DNA of 64,000 bases. It comes from Streptomyces sp. NBC_00659. Its GTDB lineage: Bacteria; Actinomycetota; Actinomycetes; Streptomycetales; Streptomycetaceae. The DNA lies in the NCBI RefSeq assembly GCF_036226925.1, contig NZ_CP109031.1, forward strand, positions 1,364,001-1,428,000. Direction: 5' to 3'. Positions 8,574-17,830 of the stretch are shown in pieces (the stretch's first letter is position 1; each line of letters starts with the position of its first letter). Under the pieces are notes generated by a model. That model did not search any database. It had not been told where the DNA came from and was given only the letters and a program-made list of their open reading frames with translations. A program made the translations under genes and the position numbers.

Positions 8574-8861
8574 CTACCAGCCCTTCTCGAAGTAGTGGCT
8601 CACTTCGGCGATACGGTACTCGTCAGGGCGGTAGTAGGTCCTTCGCCCCACCTTCTTGGCCCGCAGCAGACCGACTCCGGTGAGGAGGTCGAGGTGGGTG
8701 CGTGCCACGGCCCGGCTCACGCCGAGTTTGACGGCGAGTGCCTCGGGAGTGACTCCGCCCTCGACGAGGTCCGCGCGGCGCCGGTGCGGGAAGTGCGTCA
8801 CGGGGTCGCGCAACCACTCCAGGATGTCCAGCCTTTGCCGGCTGCCGGGCCCCTTGAGCAT
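8574..8861 (-). CDS. ArsR/HTH-type transcriptional regulator
   Basis: A 95-residue winged-helix protein. The visible order is a helix of the RLDILEWLRDP type, then EGGVTPEALAVKLGVSRAVARTHLDLL forming the helix-turn-helix, and a wing with GLLRAKKVGRRTYYRPD, typical of ArsR-like repressors; no Cys-based metal site is seen. The start follows GGAGGGGGACGAC, a strong ribosome site. It is the first gene of a two-gene unit with the SMP-30-like protein and probably controls it. The ligand is unknown. Confidence 0.8.
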   Translation of the reverse strand: MLKGPGSRQRLDILEWLRDPVTHFPHRRRADLVEGGVTPEALAVKLGVSRAVARTHLDLLTGVGLLRAKKVGRRTYYRPDEYRIAEVSHYFEKGW

Positions 8862-8970
8862 GTCGTCCCCCTCCGTCGTGACGGTCTCCCGCCACTGTCC
8901 CGCAGCCGGCGGTGGCACGCACTGCCTTCCGGCGACCCTGGCCGGAGCCGGACAGCTCGGAAAACGCACA

Positions 8971-8998
8971 GGGCCCGGCCGCACCGGCGGCCGGACCC
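8971..8998 (-). terminator. Hairpin terminator after the galactanase gene
   Basis: CCGGCCG/CGGCCGG arms (8975-8981 with 8988-8994) with an outer GGG/CCC extension. It lies 10 bp past the galactanase stop. Confidence 0.6.
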
Positions 8999-9007
8999 CG
9001 TCACCGC

Positions 9008-10570
9008 TCAGCGGTGGCTGAACAGGGACATGGCCGGAAGCGCCTTGTCGTCGAAGCCGAACAGGGCCTGGTTCTCCCATCCGTTGCCGGAGGTGGAGTC
9101 GGCCGGGTCCCAGCCGTTGCCGGTGACCGCCGTCCAGGTGGCCTCCCAGTAGAAGACGCCGAGACCGCGGCCGTTCGGCACGGCCTCCACGACGTTCATG
9201 ACGTCCCGCAGCCAGTTGGACTGCCCGGTGGTCGTGGCCGCGTAGCCGGAGACCAGTTCGGCGGTCGTGTCGATCTGGTTGGTGAGCGCGTCGTCGCTGT
9301 CGAGACGGAAGGGGTAGGCCGTCTCGGCGAGGAAGACCGGCTTGGCGTAGCGGGAGGCCGCGTCGTCCAGGGTGGTCTGGAAGTCGTAGAGCGAGCCGTG
9401 CCAGTAGCCGTAGTAGGACAGGCCGATGGCGTCGAACTTCACGCCGTTGGCGAGGGCGGTGTCGAACCACCAGCGGGTACCGGTGAGATCGCCGCCCTTG
9501 GCCAGGTGCAGGGCCACGACGGTCGAGGAGCTGACCGCCTTGGCCGCGTCGTAGCCGGAGTTGAGCAGTCCCGCGAGCTGCGCGAAGTTGTCCGTGGAGC
9601 CCTCGGACCAGAGCATGCCGCCGTTGATCTCGTTGCCGATCTGCACCATGTCGGCCGTGGTGCCCTGCGCCTTCAGGGCGTTCAGGACGTCGTACGTGTG
9701 GTTGTAGACGTCCGTCTTCAGCTGGCTGTACGAGTGCCCGGCCCAGGCGGCGGGCTTGGTCTGGGTGCCGGGGTCGGCCCAGGTGTCCGAGTAGTGGAAG
9801 TCGACCAGGAGCTTCATGCCCTGCGCCTTGATGCGCTTGGCCATCGCGAGGACCCGGGCCTTGTTGTTGTAACCGTCGGCCGGGTTCACCCAGACCTTGA
9901 GGCGCGCGTAGTTCATCCCGGAGGACTTGAGGATGGCGAGCGCGTCGCCGGCGGTGCCGGAACCGGTCTTGTAGACCCCGCCGTAGGCCTCGCTCTTGGC
10001 GAGGGAGGAGATGTCGGAGCCCTTGACGGTCAGTCCGGTGGTGCCGGAGGTGAACGTCAGGTCGTCGACGTTGATCCAGTTTCCGGCGTTGGCGTCGGAG
10101 TAGACACTGACCGTGCACTGGTTGCTCGTCACGGAGACGGGCACGACCAGGTGGATCCACCCACTGGCGGAGACCGGCAGATCGGTGCGCTGTTCGGTGC
10201 CGCCGCAGTTCTTCAGGGCGAGGTAGGCGGAGTTCTGTCCGCCGCCCGAGCGCACCCACGCGGTGAGCTTGTAGTTCCCGTTGGTCAGCCCGGTGAGGGT
10301 CTGGTAGGTCTCCGCCTTGTAGGCCGAGGCGGAGTAGTGGCTGAGGCGGTAACTCCCGCCGTGGCCACCGGCTTCGACGTACGAGGCGGCGGTGGTGCCG
10401 GACTCCGACCAGCCGCTGGGAACGGCGGTGCCGGTCCCGTCGGCCTCGAATCCGGCGTTGGTCAGGGTGCTCGCCGCCTGCGCGGTCTGCGCGGGGAGGG
10501 CGGTGAGGGCGAGCCCGGCCGCGAGCGGCAGCAGCAGGGCCCTGAGTGTGCGTCTGGGATGGAACATCAT
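9008..10570 (-). CDS. Secreted arabinogalactan endo-beta-1,4-galactanase (GH53) with N-terminal carbohydrate-binding-like domain
   Basis: Extracellular enzyme that would cleave beta-1,4-galactan side chains of pectin. The 520-residue precursor has a signal peptide ending at AQTAQA (about residue 32), then a beta-sandwich domain of about 145 residues starting STLTNAGFEADGTG (CBM-like, typical of actinobacterial GH53 proteins), then the GH53 barrel. The acid/base Glu lies in QIGNEINGGMLW and the nucleophile Glu in VFLAETAYPF. Start: two adjacent ATG codons at 10570/10567; the first has the better spacing from AAGGGA. It lies beside a GH42 beta-galactosidase and a sugar importer with a LacI regulator, so the locus as a whole is built for galactan use. 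Confidence 0.92.
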   Translation of the reverse strand: MMFHPRRTLRALLLPLAAGLALTALPAQTAQAASTLTNAGFEADGTGTAVPSGWSESGTTAASYVEAGGHGGSYRLSHYSASAYKAETYQTLTGLTNGNYKLTAWVRSGGGQNSAYLALKNCGGTEQRTDLPVSASGWIHLVVPVSVTSNQCTVSVYSDANAGNWINVDDLTFTSGTTGLTVKGSDISSLAKSEAYGGVYKTGSGTAGDALAILKSSGMNYARLKVWVNPADGYNNKARVLAMAKRIKAQGMKLLVDFHYSDTWADPGTQTKPAAWAGHSYSQLKTDVYNHTYDVLNALKAQGTTADMVQIGNEINGGMLWSEGSTDNFAQLAGLLNSGYDAAKAVSSSTVVALHLAKGGDLTGTRWWFDTALANGVKFDAIGLSYYGYWHGSLYDFQTTLDDAASRYAKPVFLAETAYPFRLDSDDALTNQIDTTAELVSGYAATTTGQSNWLRDVMNVVEAVPNGRGLGVFYWEATWTAVTGNGWDPADSTSGNGWENQALFGFDDKALPAMSLFSHR

Positions 10571-10862
10571 CGTCCGTCGTCCCTTCGACGTGGTGGGGAG
10601 AGGTGCCCGGCGGATCCGGGGGTGGATCCGGGGGCGAACCCCTCCGCCCGCGGCTTCACGGCTCGCACGGGCGGAGGGGGGTCGGGGAGCCGCCGAGTGC
10701 TGTGACACGGGCGGCGGTTGAAGCGACCGGCCGGCCTTGCGGCCCTGCCGGTTGGGGGGATCGCCGGGTGGTGACCCGGAGGACTCGGTGCGGTCGCCGG
10801 GAGTGCGGGCCCGGAAGGTGATCGGGCGCGCCCCGCATGGGTCCGGACGACCGGCGCTGTGA

Positions 10863-10922
10863 GTGCGGCTGGTACGGCTGGTACGGCTGGTACGGCTGGT
10901 GCGGCTAGTGCGGTTGGTGCGG
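10863..10922. repeat. Tandem 9-bp repeats, about 6.7 copies
   Basis: Consecutive units GTGCGGCTG, GTACGGCTG (three times), GTGCGGCTA, GTGCGGTTG and a partial GTGCGG. They lie in the gene-free stretch 10571-11199, about 300 bp upstream of the galactanase start. No gene with family support is seen in that stretch. Role unknown; could be slipped-strand expansion in the promoter region. Confidence 0.85.
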
Positions 10923-11162
10923 TCGAAACGGGCGCCGAGCGGTGTCCGTCGGATCGACGGCGGTCAAAGTCCTTGCAAACGCGCTCGGTTGGACACAGAT
11001 CCGGGCACAACCCTTGCGATGAAGGCCGGTTGACCTGCCCCACCCCGAGGCAGACCCGTACCTCGGGCGGGCTGTCATCCCAAGGCCGGTGAGGCCCGAA
11101 CCCGCCTCCGGTCTCGCCGGGACCCGGTCAAGGCGCGTGCAGGACGAGCTGGTCGGGCCCGG

Positions 11163-11187
11163 CCGCAGGGGAGAACGAACCCTGCGG
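11163..11187 (-). terminator. Hairpin terminator after the GH42 gene
   Basis: Perfect 8-bp stem CCGCAGGG/CCCTGCGG with a 9-base loop, 12 bp past the stop of the beta-galactosidase gene on the minus strand. Confidence 0.6.
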
Positions 11188-11199
11188 ACCGCGCCCCGG

Positions 11200-13221
11200 T
11201 CAGCCGTCGAGGCGTACGACCCGTACCGCGCCCGCCGGGACCGCGAGCCGGCCGGCGGCGCGTTCGCCCGTGAGGAGCTCGGTGCCGTGCGCGTCCAGCG
11301 GCACCTTGGTGTCGGAGGCAGTGTGGTTGACGACGAAGACGTAGGTGCCGGACTCGCCGGTACGGCGCACCACTTCGACATCGCGGGGCAGATCCGCGCG
11401 CGGCGCGATGCGCGCGTCGTCGGCCACCCAGCCGATCAGTGCGTCCAGCCCCTCGGCCGCGAGGCGCGTGGACACGTACCAGGCCGAGCCCGCGCCGCTC
11501 TGGTGCCGGGTGACCGCCGGATGCCCGGCGGTGAGCCCGTCGGCGTACGTCCACACGGTCTCGGCACCGCGCGGCACCACGAACTCGGTCCATACGTCAC
11601 CGGTGAGTTCGGAGCCGTCGGGCCCGGTGATCCGGACGAGTTCCCCCTGGAGCAGCGGGGAGAACTCCTCGACGGTCAGGCCGAGTACGTCCCGCAGGGC
11701 GCCGGGATGGGGGCCTTCGTGGAGGGCGTCGTGCTCGTCGACGATGCCGGAGAAGTAGGAGACGAGGAGGGTACCGCCGCTGTCGACGTACTCCCTGAGG
11801 TTGTCCGCCGCGGCCTCGGTCATCAGATAGAGGGCGGGGACGACGACAAGGGGATAGGCCGACAAGTCGGCTTCCGGGTGGGCGAAGTCGACGGTGAGGT
11901 GACGGTCGTACAGGGCCTCGTAGAAGGCGTCGGCGCGTTCGCGGGCGTCGTGGTCCTCGCTCGGGCGCCATTGCAGGCTCTGCGCCCACCAGGACTGCCA
12001 GTCCCACAGGACGGCCGCGTCGGCGACCGTGCGGGTGCCCTTGACGGAGGCCAGCGAGTCGACGGACGCGCCGAGTTCGACGACCTCGCGCCACACCCGT
12101 GTGTCGGTGCCGGCGTGCGGCAGCATCGAGGAGTGGAACTTCTCGGCGCCGCTGCGGGACTGCCGCCACTGGAAGAACATGGCGCCCTCGGAGCCGCGGG
12201 CGACGTGGGACAGTGAGTTGCGGGCCATCTGGCCGGGCGCCTTGGCGGGGTTGCGGGGCTGCCAGTTGACGCCCGAGGTGGAGTGTTCGAGGAGCAGCCA
12301 GGGCGCGCCGCCGGCGACCGAGCGGGTGAGGTCGGCGGCCATCGCGAGGTTGACGTGGGTGCGGCGGCCGTCGGTCATCAGATAGTGGTCGTTGGTGACC
12401 AGGTCGACCTCGCGGCCCCAGGCCCAGTAGTCGACCGAGTCGCACTGACTGAGGGCCGTCATGAAGTTGGTGGTGACGGGGATGCCCGGCGCGAGGCGGT
12501 GGAGGATGTCCCGTTCGGCCACGAAGTTCTCGCGCATGGTGGCGTCGGCGAACCGCTTGTGGTCCAGCGCCTGGGCCGGATTGCCGACGGTCGGGGTCAG
12601 GCGCGGCGGGTCGACCTGGTCGAAGTCGGTGTACCGCTGCCCCCAGAAGGCCGTCCCCCAGGCCTCGTTGAGCTCGTCGACGCTCCCGTAGGTGCCGATG
12701 AGCCACCGGCGGAAATGCGCGGCACAGGAATCGCAGTAGCAGGCCGAGACGGGGACGCCGTACTCGTTGTGGACGTGCCACATGGCGAGGGCGGGGTGGT
12801 CGGCGTACCGGGTCGCGAGTCGGGTCGTGATGGAGGCGGCGGCGTCGCGGTAGTGGGCGTTGCTGTGGCAGATGGCGCCGCGTGAACCGAAGGCGTAGCG
12901 CGTGCCGTCGGCGGCCACGGGGAGTGCCTCGGGGTGTTCGCGGTAGAACCAGGCGGGCGGTGCGACGGTCGGGGTGCCCAGGTCCGCGCGTATGCCGTTC
13001 TCGTGGAGCAGGTCGAGGACGCGGTCCAGCCAGCCGAACTCGTAGGTGCCCCGGGCCGGTTCGAGCAGGGCCCAGGAGAAGATCCCGACGCTCACCATCG
13101 TGACGCCCGCCTCCCGCATCAGCCGGACGTCCTCGGGCCAGACGCTTTCCGGCCACTGCTCGGGGTTGTAGTCCCCACCGAAGGCGAGCCTGGTGAGGCC
13201 CTTGGGGTTGGTCTCCGGCAT
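11200..13221 (-). CDS. Beta-galactosidase (GH42)
   Basis: Cytoplasmic exo-glycosidase expected to release galactose from imported beta-galacto-oligosaccharides. The 673-residue protein has the normal three-domain GH42 length and begins with FGGDYNPEQWPESVW, a GH42 hallmark. The acid/base Glu is in MWHVHNEYG and the nucleophile in WLLLEHSTSGVNWQPRN. The YCDSCAAHFRRW segment supplies Cys residues typical of the zinc-cluster GH42 enzymes. No signal peptide. The start follows GGGAGAG. It is divergent from the sugar importer operon, with an operator-like palindrome in between, and adjacent to the secreted GH53 galactanase; together these make a galactan degradation pathway. Confidence 0.95.
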   Translation of the reverse strand: MPETNPKGLTRLAFGGDYNPEQWPESVWPEDVRLMREAGVTMVSVGIFSWALLEPARGTYEFGWLDRVLDLLHENGIRADLGTPTVAPPAWFYREHPEALPVAADGTRYAFGSRGAICHSNAHYRDAAASITTRLATRYADHPALAMWHVHNEYGVPVSACYCDSCAAHFRRWLIGTYGSVDELNEAWGTAFWGQRYTDFDQVDPPRLTPTVGNPAQALDHKRFADATMRENFVAERDILHRLAPGIPVTTNFMTALSQCDSVDYWAWGREVDLVTNDHYLMTDGRRTHVNLAMAADLTRSVAGGAPWLLLEHSTSGVNWQPRNPAKAPGQMARNSLSHVARGSEGAMFFQWRQSRSGAEKFHSSMLPHAGTDTRVWREVVELGASVDSLASVKGTRTVADAAVLWDWQSWWAQSLQWRPSEDHDARERADAFYEALYDRHLTVDFAHPEADLSAYPLVVVPALYLMTEAAADNLREYVDSGGTLLVSYFSGIVDEHDALHEGPHPGALRDVLGLTVEEFSPLLQGELVRITGPDGSELTGDVWTEFVVPRGAETVWTYADGLTAGHPAVTRHQSGAGSAWYVSTRLAAEGLDALIGWVADDARIAPRADLPRDVEVVRRTGESGTYVFVVNHTASDTKVPLDAHGTELLTGERAAGRLAVPAGAVRVVRLDG

Positions 13222-13308
13222 GGATCTCTCCCATGTAATCGATCATTTGGGAACGTGCACACACAACGCCAGCGGCGTGAGTCCAACATAACCGCACAGC
13301 AACAACCA

Positions 13309-13350
13309 TTGACAAGTGTCCGGGATGTTTCTCTACTGTGAACGCTCACA
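13309..13350 (+). promoter_or_regulatory. Promoter and LacI-type operator for the sugar importer operon
   Basis: TTGACA at 13309-13314 resembles a -35 box; TCTACT (17-bp spacing) or TACTGT (19-bp) could be the -10. Immediately overlapping is TGTGAACGCTCACA (13337-13350), an almost perfect palindrome of the lac-operator type. The LacI-family gene at the end of this operon is the obvious candidate regulator. The position over the start of transcription would suit repression. Confidence 0.6.
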
Positions 13351-13531
13351 GAAGCACCGCGAGTGAGCCGAAGGGACGCTCAGGTGTCGGCAGGCGAGCG
13401 CGTGAAGGCCCCAGGGCCCGGCGTGCGCTCGCGGTCACCGGTACCGGCCGGCGCACCCCCGCAAGCGAATCGCGCAAGAACAGGGCAGGCCTCCGCAGCA
13501 GGCGGAGGCCCAGGTCAGGGGAGAACGTTCC

Positions 13532-14854
13532 ATGCCCAACACGAAGCACAACCGCCTCGTGGCCAGCACCATCGCCGTCGTCCTCGGCGCCACCTCACTC
13601 GTCGCCTGCGGCTCGTCCGACGACGACAAGAGCGAATCCCAGTCCGGACCCGCGACACTGACGTTCTGGACCTGGGCGCCGGGCATGGACAAGGTCGTCG
13701 ACCTCTGGAACAAGGGGCCGGGGAAGAAGCAGCAGATCACCGTCACGGTGAAGAAGCAGGCGTCCGGCGACACGCTCGTCACCAAGATCCTCACCGCGCA
13801 CAAGGCGAAGAAGGCACCGGACCTGGTCCAGGCCGAGTACCAGGCGCTGCCGACGCTGGTCAGCAATGACGCGCTCGCCGACATAGCCGCCGAGTCCAAA
13901 GAGGCGAAGACCAAGTTCGCCGACGGCGTCTGGCAGCAGACGACGCTGGGGACGGACGCGGTCTACGCGATCCCGCAGGACATCGGCCCGATGATGTTCT
14001 ACTACCGCGCGGACCTGTTCAAGAAGTACGGCCTGACCGTTCCGACCACCTGGGAACAGTTCGCCGAGACCGCCCGCGCGCTGAAGAATAAGGCGCCGGA
14101 CAAGGCGCTCACCACCTTCTCCGCCAACGACTCCGGTCTGTTCGCCGGTCTGGCCCAGCAGGCCGGCGCCAAGTGGTGGACCACCTCCGGCGACAAGTGG
14201 AAGGTCGGCATCGACGACGCGGCCACCCAGAAGGTCGCCGACTTCTGGGGCGGTCTCGTCAAGGAGGGCGCGATCGACAACCAGCCGATGTACCAGCCGG
14301 CCTGGAACAAGGCGCTGAACACCGGCAAGCAGATCGCCTGGGTCAGCGCGGTGTGGGCGCCCGGCACCCTGACCACGGCGGCCCCGCAGACCACGGGCAA
14401 GTGGGCGATGGCCCCGCTGCCGCAGTGGTCGGCCGGCGAGAACGTCACCGGCAGCTGGGGCGGCTCCTCGACGGCCGTCACCACCGACTCCCCGCACAAG
14501 GCGGCGGCCGCGAAGTTCGCCGCCTGGCTGAACACCGACCCGCAGGCGGTGGCCGCGCTGGCCAAGGAGAGCGGCATCTACCCGGCGTCCACCAGCGCCC
14601 AGAGCGGTGACGCGTTCGCGCAGCCCCCGGCCTTCTTCTCCAACCAGCCGGACTTCTACACCAAGGCCTCGGAGATCGCGAAGACGACCGCCCCGTCCGC
14701 GTGGGGCCCGAACGTGAACGTCGCCTACACGACCTTCAACGACGCCTTCGGCGCCGCCGCCAAGAACAAGTCGGACTTCGGTGCCGCCCTGAAGACCATG
14801 CAGGACGCCACCGTCGCCGACCTCAAGAAGCAGGGCTTCGGAGTCGCTCAGTGA
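13532..14854 (+). CDS. Sugar ABC transporter substrate-binding lipoprotein
   Basis: Cluster B-type solute-binding protein (440 residues) that captures oligosaccharides outside the membrane. The N terminus is a lipoprotein signal peptide with lipobox LVAC, followed by a Gly/Ser/Asp linker. The body contains TLTFWTWAPGMDKVVDLWN, QDIGPMMFYYRADLFKKYG and PTTWEQFAETARALK, all typical of the maltose/raffinose-type binding proteins (SBP family 1). It is first in a four-gene operon with two permeases and a LacI regulator; its stop overlaps the next start (GTGA). The neighbourhood predicts galacto-oligosaccharides as cargo. Confidence 0.93.
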   Translation: MPNTKHNRLVASTIAVVLGATSLVACGSSDDDKSESQSGPATLTFWTWAPGMDKVVDLWNKGPGKKQQITVTVKKQASGDTLVTKILTAHKAKKAPDLVQAEYQALPTLVSNDALADIAAESKEAKTKFADGVWQQTTLGTDAVYAIPQDIGPMMFYYRADLFKKYGLTVPTTWEQFAETARALKNKAPDKALTTFSANDSGLFAGLAQQAGAKWWTTSGDKWKVGIDDAATQKVADFWGGLVKEGAIDNQPMYQPAWNKALNTGKQIAWVSAVWAPGTLTTAAPQTTGKWAMAPLPQWSAGENVTGSWGGSSTAVTTDSPHKAAAAKFAAWLNTDPQAVAALAKESGIYPASTSAQSGDAFAQPPAFFSNQPDFYTKASEIAKTTAPSAWGPNVNVAYTTFNDAFGAAAKNKSDFGAALKTMQDATVADLKKQGFGVAQ

Positions 14855-15774
14855 CGACCGCACGCCGGAAGCCGTACGGGGTCAAGGGGGCCCCGTACGG
14901 TTTCCTCCTCCCCGCGACGATCCTCTTCGTCCTCTTCTTCGCGCTGCCCATCGGCTACGCCATCTGGCTGAGCCTGCACAAGGTCCAGGTCAAGGGCCTC
15001 GGCCTGGGCGCCGGTGCCCGCAAAGAAGTCTGGGCCGGCATCGGGAACTACACCGACGCACTGACCGACAGCGAACTCGTCGACGGCGCGCTGCGCGTGG
15101 CCGGCTACGGCGCCATCGTGGTGCCGGTGATGCTCGGCCTCGCGCTGCTCTTCGCGCTGATGCTCGACGCGGAGAAGGTACGCCTGGCCCCCTTCACCCG
15201 GCTCGCGATCTTCCTGCCGTACGCCATCCCGGGCGTCGTGGCCGCCCTGCTGTGGGGGTTCCTCTACCTCCCGGATGTCAGCCCCTTCTACTTCGTCCTC
15301 GACAAGCTGGGACTGCCGCAGCCGAACCTGCTGGACGGCGGCCCGCTGTTCCTCGCGCTGTCGAACATCGCGGTCTGGGGCGGCACCGGCTTCAACATGA
15401 TCGTCATCTACACCTCGCTCCAGGCCATCCCGGCCGAGGTGCGCGAGGCGGCGAAGCTGGACGGCGCCACCCCGCTGCAGACCGCCCTGCGGATCAAGAT
15501 CCCGATGGTGGCGCCCTCCCTGGTGCTCACCTTCTTCTTCTCGATCATCGCCACGCTCCAGGTGTTCAGCGAGCCGACCACCCTCAAACCCCTCACCAAC
15601 TCCGTCTCCACGACCTGGAGTCCGCTGATGAAGGTCTACCGGGACGCGTTCAACACCGGTGACATCTACGCGGCCGCCGCCGAGGCAGTCATCATCGCCG
15701 CGGTCACGCTGGTGCTGTCCTTCGGTTTCCTGCGCGCCGCGAACTCCCGTACCAAGCAGGAGGAAGCACGATGA
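14851..15774 (+). CDS. Sugar ABC transporter permease (MalF-like)
   Basis: 307-residue inner permease with six predicted helices. The cytoplasmic EAA loop that docks with the ATPase is clear: AIPAEVREAAKLDGATPLQTALRI in one run (EAAxxDGA). GTG start overlaps the binding-protein stop by 4 bases; the stop overlaps the second permease start (ATGA). No ATPase gene is present in the operon; streptomycetes usually share the multi-sugar ATPase MsiK among such importers (established knowledge), which would be encoded elsewhere. Confidence 0.93.
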   Translation: MTTARRKPYGVKGAPYGFLLPATILFVLFFALPIGYAIWLSLHKVQVKGLGLGAGARKEVWAGIGNYTDALTDSELVDGALRVAGYGAIVVPVMLGLALLFALMLDAEKVRLAPFTRLAIFLPYAIPGVVAALLWGFLYLPDVSPFYFVLDKLGLPQPNLLDGGPLFLALSNIAVWGGTGFNMIVIYTSLQAIPAEVREAAKLDGATPLQTALRIKIPMVAPSLVLTFFFSIIATLQVFSEPTTLKPLTNSVSTTWSPLMKVYRDAFNTGDIYAAAAEAVIIAAVTLVLSFGFLRAANSRTKQEEAR

Positions 15775-16676
15775 GTTCTCTTGCCGTCCGCAAGGCCGCT
15801 CCGGCCGCGGGCACCACCCCCGGCACCGCCCAAGGGCCGCCCCTGCGCGGCCGGATCGCCCTGGTCCCGACCCTCACCCTGCTGCTCGGCGCGCTCTACT
15901 GTCTGCTGCCCGTCGCCTGGGTGGTGATCGCGGCCACCAAGTCGGGCCGCGAGCTGTTCTCGACGTTCACGTTCCTGCCGGGCACCGGCTTCACCCAGAA
16001 CGTCACGGACCTCAACGCCTACCGCGACGGCATCTACTGGAAGTGGATGGGCAACTCCGCCCTCTACGCCGGGCTCGGCGCCCTGCTGTCGACGGCCGTC
16101 TCGGCGGTCAGCGGCTACGCGCTGGCGATCTACCGCTTCCGGGGCCGCGAGACCATCTTCAGCGTCCTCCTGGCGGGCGTGCTGATGCCGCCGGTGATCC
16201 TCGCGATCCCGCAGTACCTGCTCCTCGCCAAGGCGGACCTGACGGACTCCTACGCGTCCGTGCTCCTGCCCCTCGTCCTCTCCCCGTACGGCGTCTACCT
16301 CGCCCGGATCTACGCCGCCGCGGCCGTCCCCGGTGACGTGGTCGAGGCCGGCCGGATGGACGGCGCGGGCGAGTGGCGGATCTTCACCCGGGTCGCGCTG
16401 CCGATGATGGTGCCCGGCCTGGTGACGGTGTTCCTGTTCCAGTTCGTCGCCGTGTGGAACAACTTCCTGCTCCCCTACATCATGCTCAGCGACGACGAGA
16501 AGTTCCCGATCACCCTCGGCCTGTTCACGCTCCTGGAACAGGGCTCCAACACCCCGGCCCTGTACACCCTGGTCATCACCGGCGCCCTGCTGGCGATCAT
16601 CCCGCTGGTCGCGCTGTTCCTGGTCATCCAACGCTTCTGGAGCCTCGACCTGCTGTCAGGAGCCGTAAAGTCGTGA
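15771..16676 (+). CDS. Sugar ABC transporter permease (MalG-like)
   Basis: 301-residue permease, partner of the preceding MalF-like protein. Six hydrophobic segments are visible; the EAA loop reads AVPGDVVEAGRMDGAGEWRI, with the conserved E-A/G-x-x-D-G-A pattern, followed by the IFTRVALPMMVPGL helix entry. The N terminus has an Ala/Pro-rich cytoplasmic extension. Overlaps its upstream neighbour (ATGA), and its stop overlaps a GTG start of the LacI gene. Confidence 0.93.
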   Translation: MSSLAVRKAAPAAGTTPGTAQGPPLRGRIALVPTLTLLLGALYCLLPVAWVVIAATKSGRELFSTFTFLPGTGFTQNVTDLNAYRDGIYWKWMGNSALYAGLGALLSTAVSAVSGYALAIYRFRGRETIFSVLLAGVLMPPVILAIPQYLLLAKADLTDSYASVLLPLVLSPYGVYLARIYAAAAVPGDVVEAGRMDGAGEWRIFTRVALPMMVPGLVTVFLFQFVAVWNNFLLPYIMLSDDEKFPITLGLFTLLEQGSNTPALYTLVITGALLAIIPLVALFLVIQRFWSLDLLSGAVKS

Positions 16677-17704
16677 CCATGAGCAACACGGGGGGCCGGC
16701 GCAAGCCGCCGACGATCCACGACGTCGCGCGTGAGGCGGGTGTCTCGCGGGGCACCGTCTCGCGTGTGCTCAACGGCGGGCACTACGTCAGCCCCTCGGC
16801 GGCAGAGGCGGTCAACGCCGCCATTCGCAGAACGGGCTACGTCGTGAACCGGCACGCCCGCTCACTGATCACCGGACGGTCCGACTCGGTCGGCTTTCTG
16901 CTGACCGAGCCGCAGGAGCGGTTCTTCGAGGACCCGAACTTCAACGTCCTGCTGCGCGGCTGCACCCAGGCACTCGCCGCGCACGACGTGCCGCTCCTGC
17001 TGATGCTCGCCGGCACCAAGGACGAGCGGCGGCGCATCACGCGGTACATCACGGCCGGCCATGTCGACGGGGTGCTGCTGGTCTCCAGTCACTCCGGCGA
17101 TCCGGTCGCCGAGGAGCTGCGCGAGGCGGGCGTGCCGCTCGTCGCCTGCGGCAAGCCCATCGGCCTCGGTTCCAAGGTGAGTTACGTGGCCGCCGACGAC
17201 CGCGACGGCGCCCGGGACATGGTCACGCACCTGCTCTCCCTCGGACGGCGCCGGATCGGCATGGTCACCGGCCCGCTGGACACCCCCGGCGGTGTCGAGC
17301 GTCTGGCGGGCTACCGGGAGGTGCTCGCCGAGGCGGGCGTCGAGGCCGACGACCGTCTCATCGCCTCCGGCGACTACAGCCGCGCCAGCGGCGAGGCGGG
17401 CGCCGAACAGCTCCTGGACCGCGCACCGGACATGGACGCCGTGTTCGTCGCGTCGGACCTGATGGCCCAGGGCGTGCTGACCGCGCTCCGCAAGGCGGGC
17501 CGCCGGGTCCCGGAGGACGTCGCGGTCGGCGGCTTCGACGACTCCCCCGCCGCGACGGCCGCGACCCCGGCCCTCACCACCATCCGCCAGCCCTGGGACC
17601 GCATCAGCTCCGAGATGGTCCGGGTCCTCCTCGCCCAGATCGGCGGCGAGGATCCGGCGGCGGTGATCCTGCCGACGGAGCTGGTGCGCCGCGAGTCCAC
17701 CTGA
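16673..17704 (+). CDS. LacI-family transcriptional repressor of the galactan locus
   Basis: DNA-binding repressor of about 341-343 residues. The N-terminal LacI helix-turn-helix is clear: PPTIHDVAREAGVSRGTVSR, then VLNGGHYVSPSA, with a hinge helix near HARSLITGRS. The rest is a periplasmic-binding-protein-like sensor with VGGFDDSPAA near the end. The GTG at 16673 overlaps the permease stop (GTGA) and is 10 bases from AGGAG; an in-frame ATG sits 6 bases later. Being the last gene of the importer operon, with a lac-type palindrome at the operon promoter, it most likely represses the locus until a galacto-oligosaccharide is bound. Confidence 0.92.
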   Translation: MTMSNTGGRRKPPTIHDVAREAGVSRGTVSRVLNGGHYVSPSAAEAVNAAIRRTGYVVNRHARSLITGRSDSVGFLLTEPQERFFEDPNFNVLLRGCTQALAAHDVPLLLMLAGTKDERRRITRYITAGHVDGVLLVSSHSGDPVAEELREAGVPLVACGKPIGLGSKVSYVAADDRDGARDMVTHLLSLGRRRIGMVTGPLDTPGGVERLAGYREVLAEAGVEADDRLIASGDYSRASGEAGAEQLLDRAPDMDAVFVASDLMAQGVLTALRKAGRRVPEDVAVGGFDDSPAATAATPALTTIRQPWDRISSEMVRVLLAQIGGEDPAAVILPTELVRREST

Positions 17705-17830
17705 GCGCCGCACCGGTCAGGATTCGAGAAGCCGTACCCGCCTGCCCCGGCTTAGCGTGAAAGGGCCGCCGGATCGCCGACGGCACCACAGCCGGCCGCC
17801 ACGGCCGCCATGCAGCGCACAGGAGTCGAG

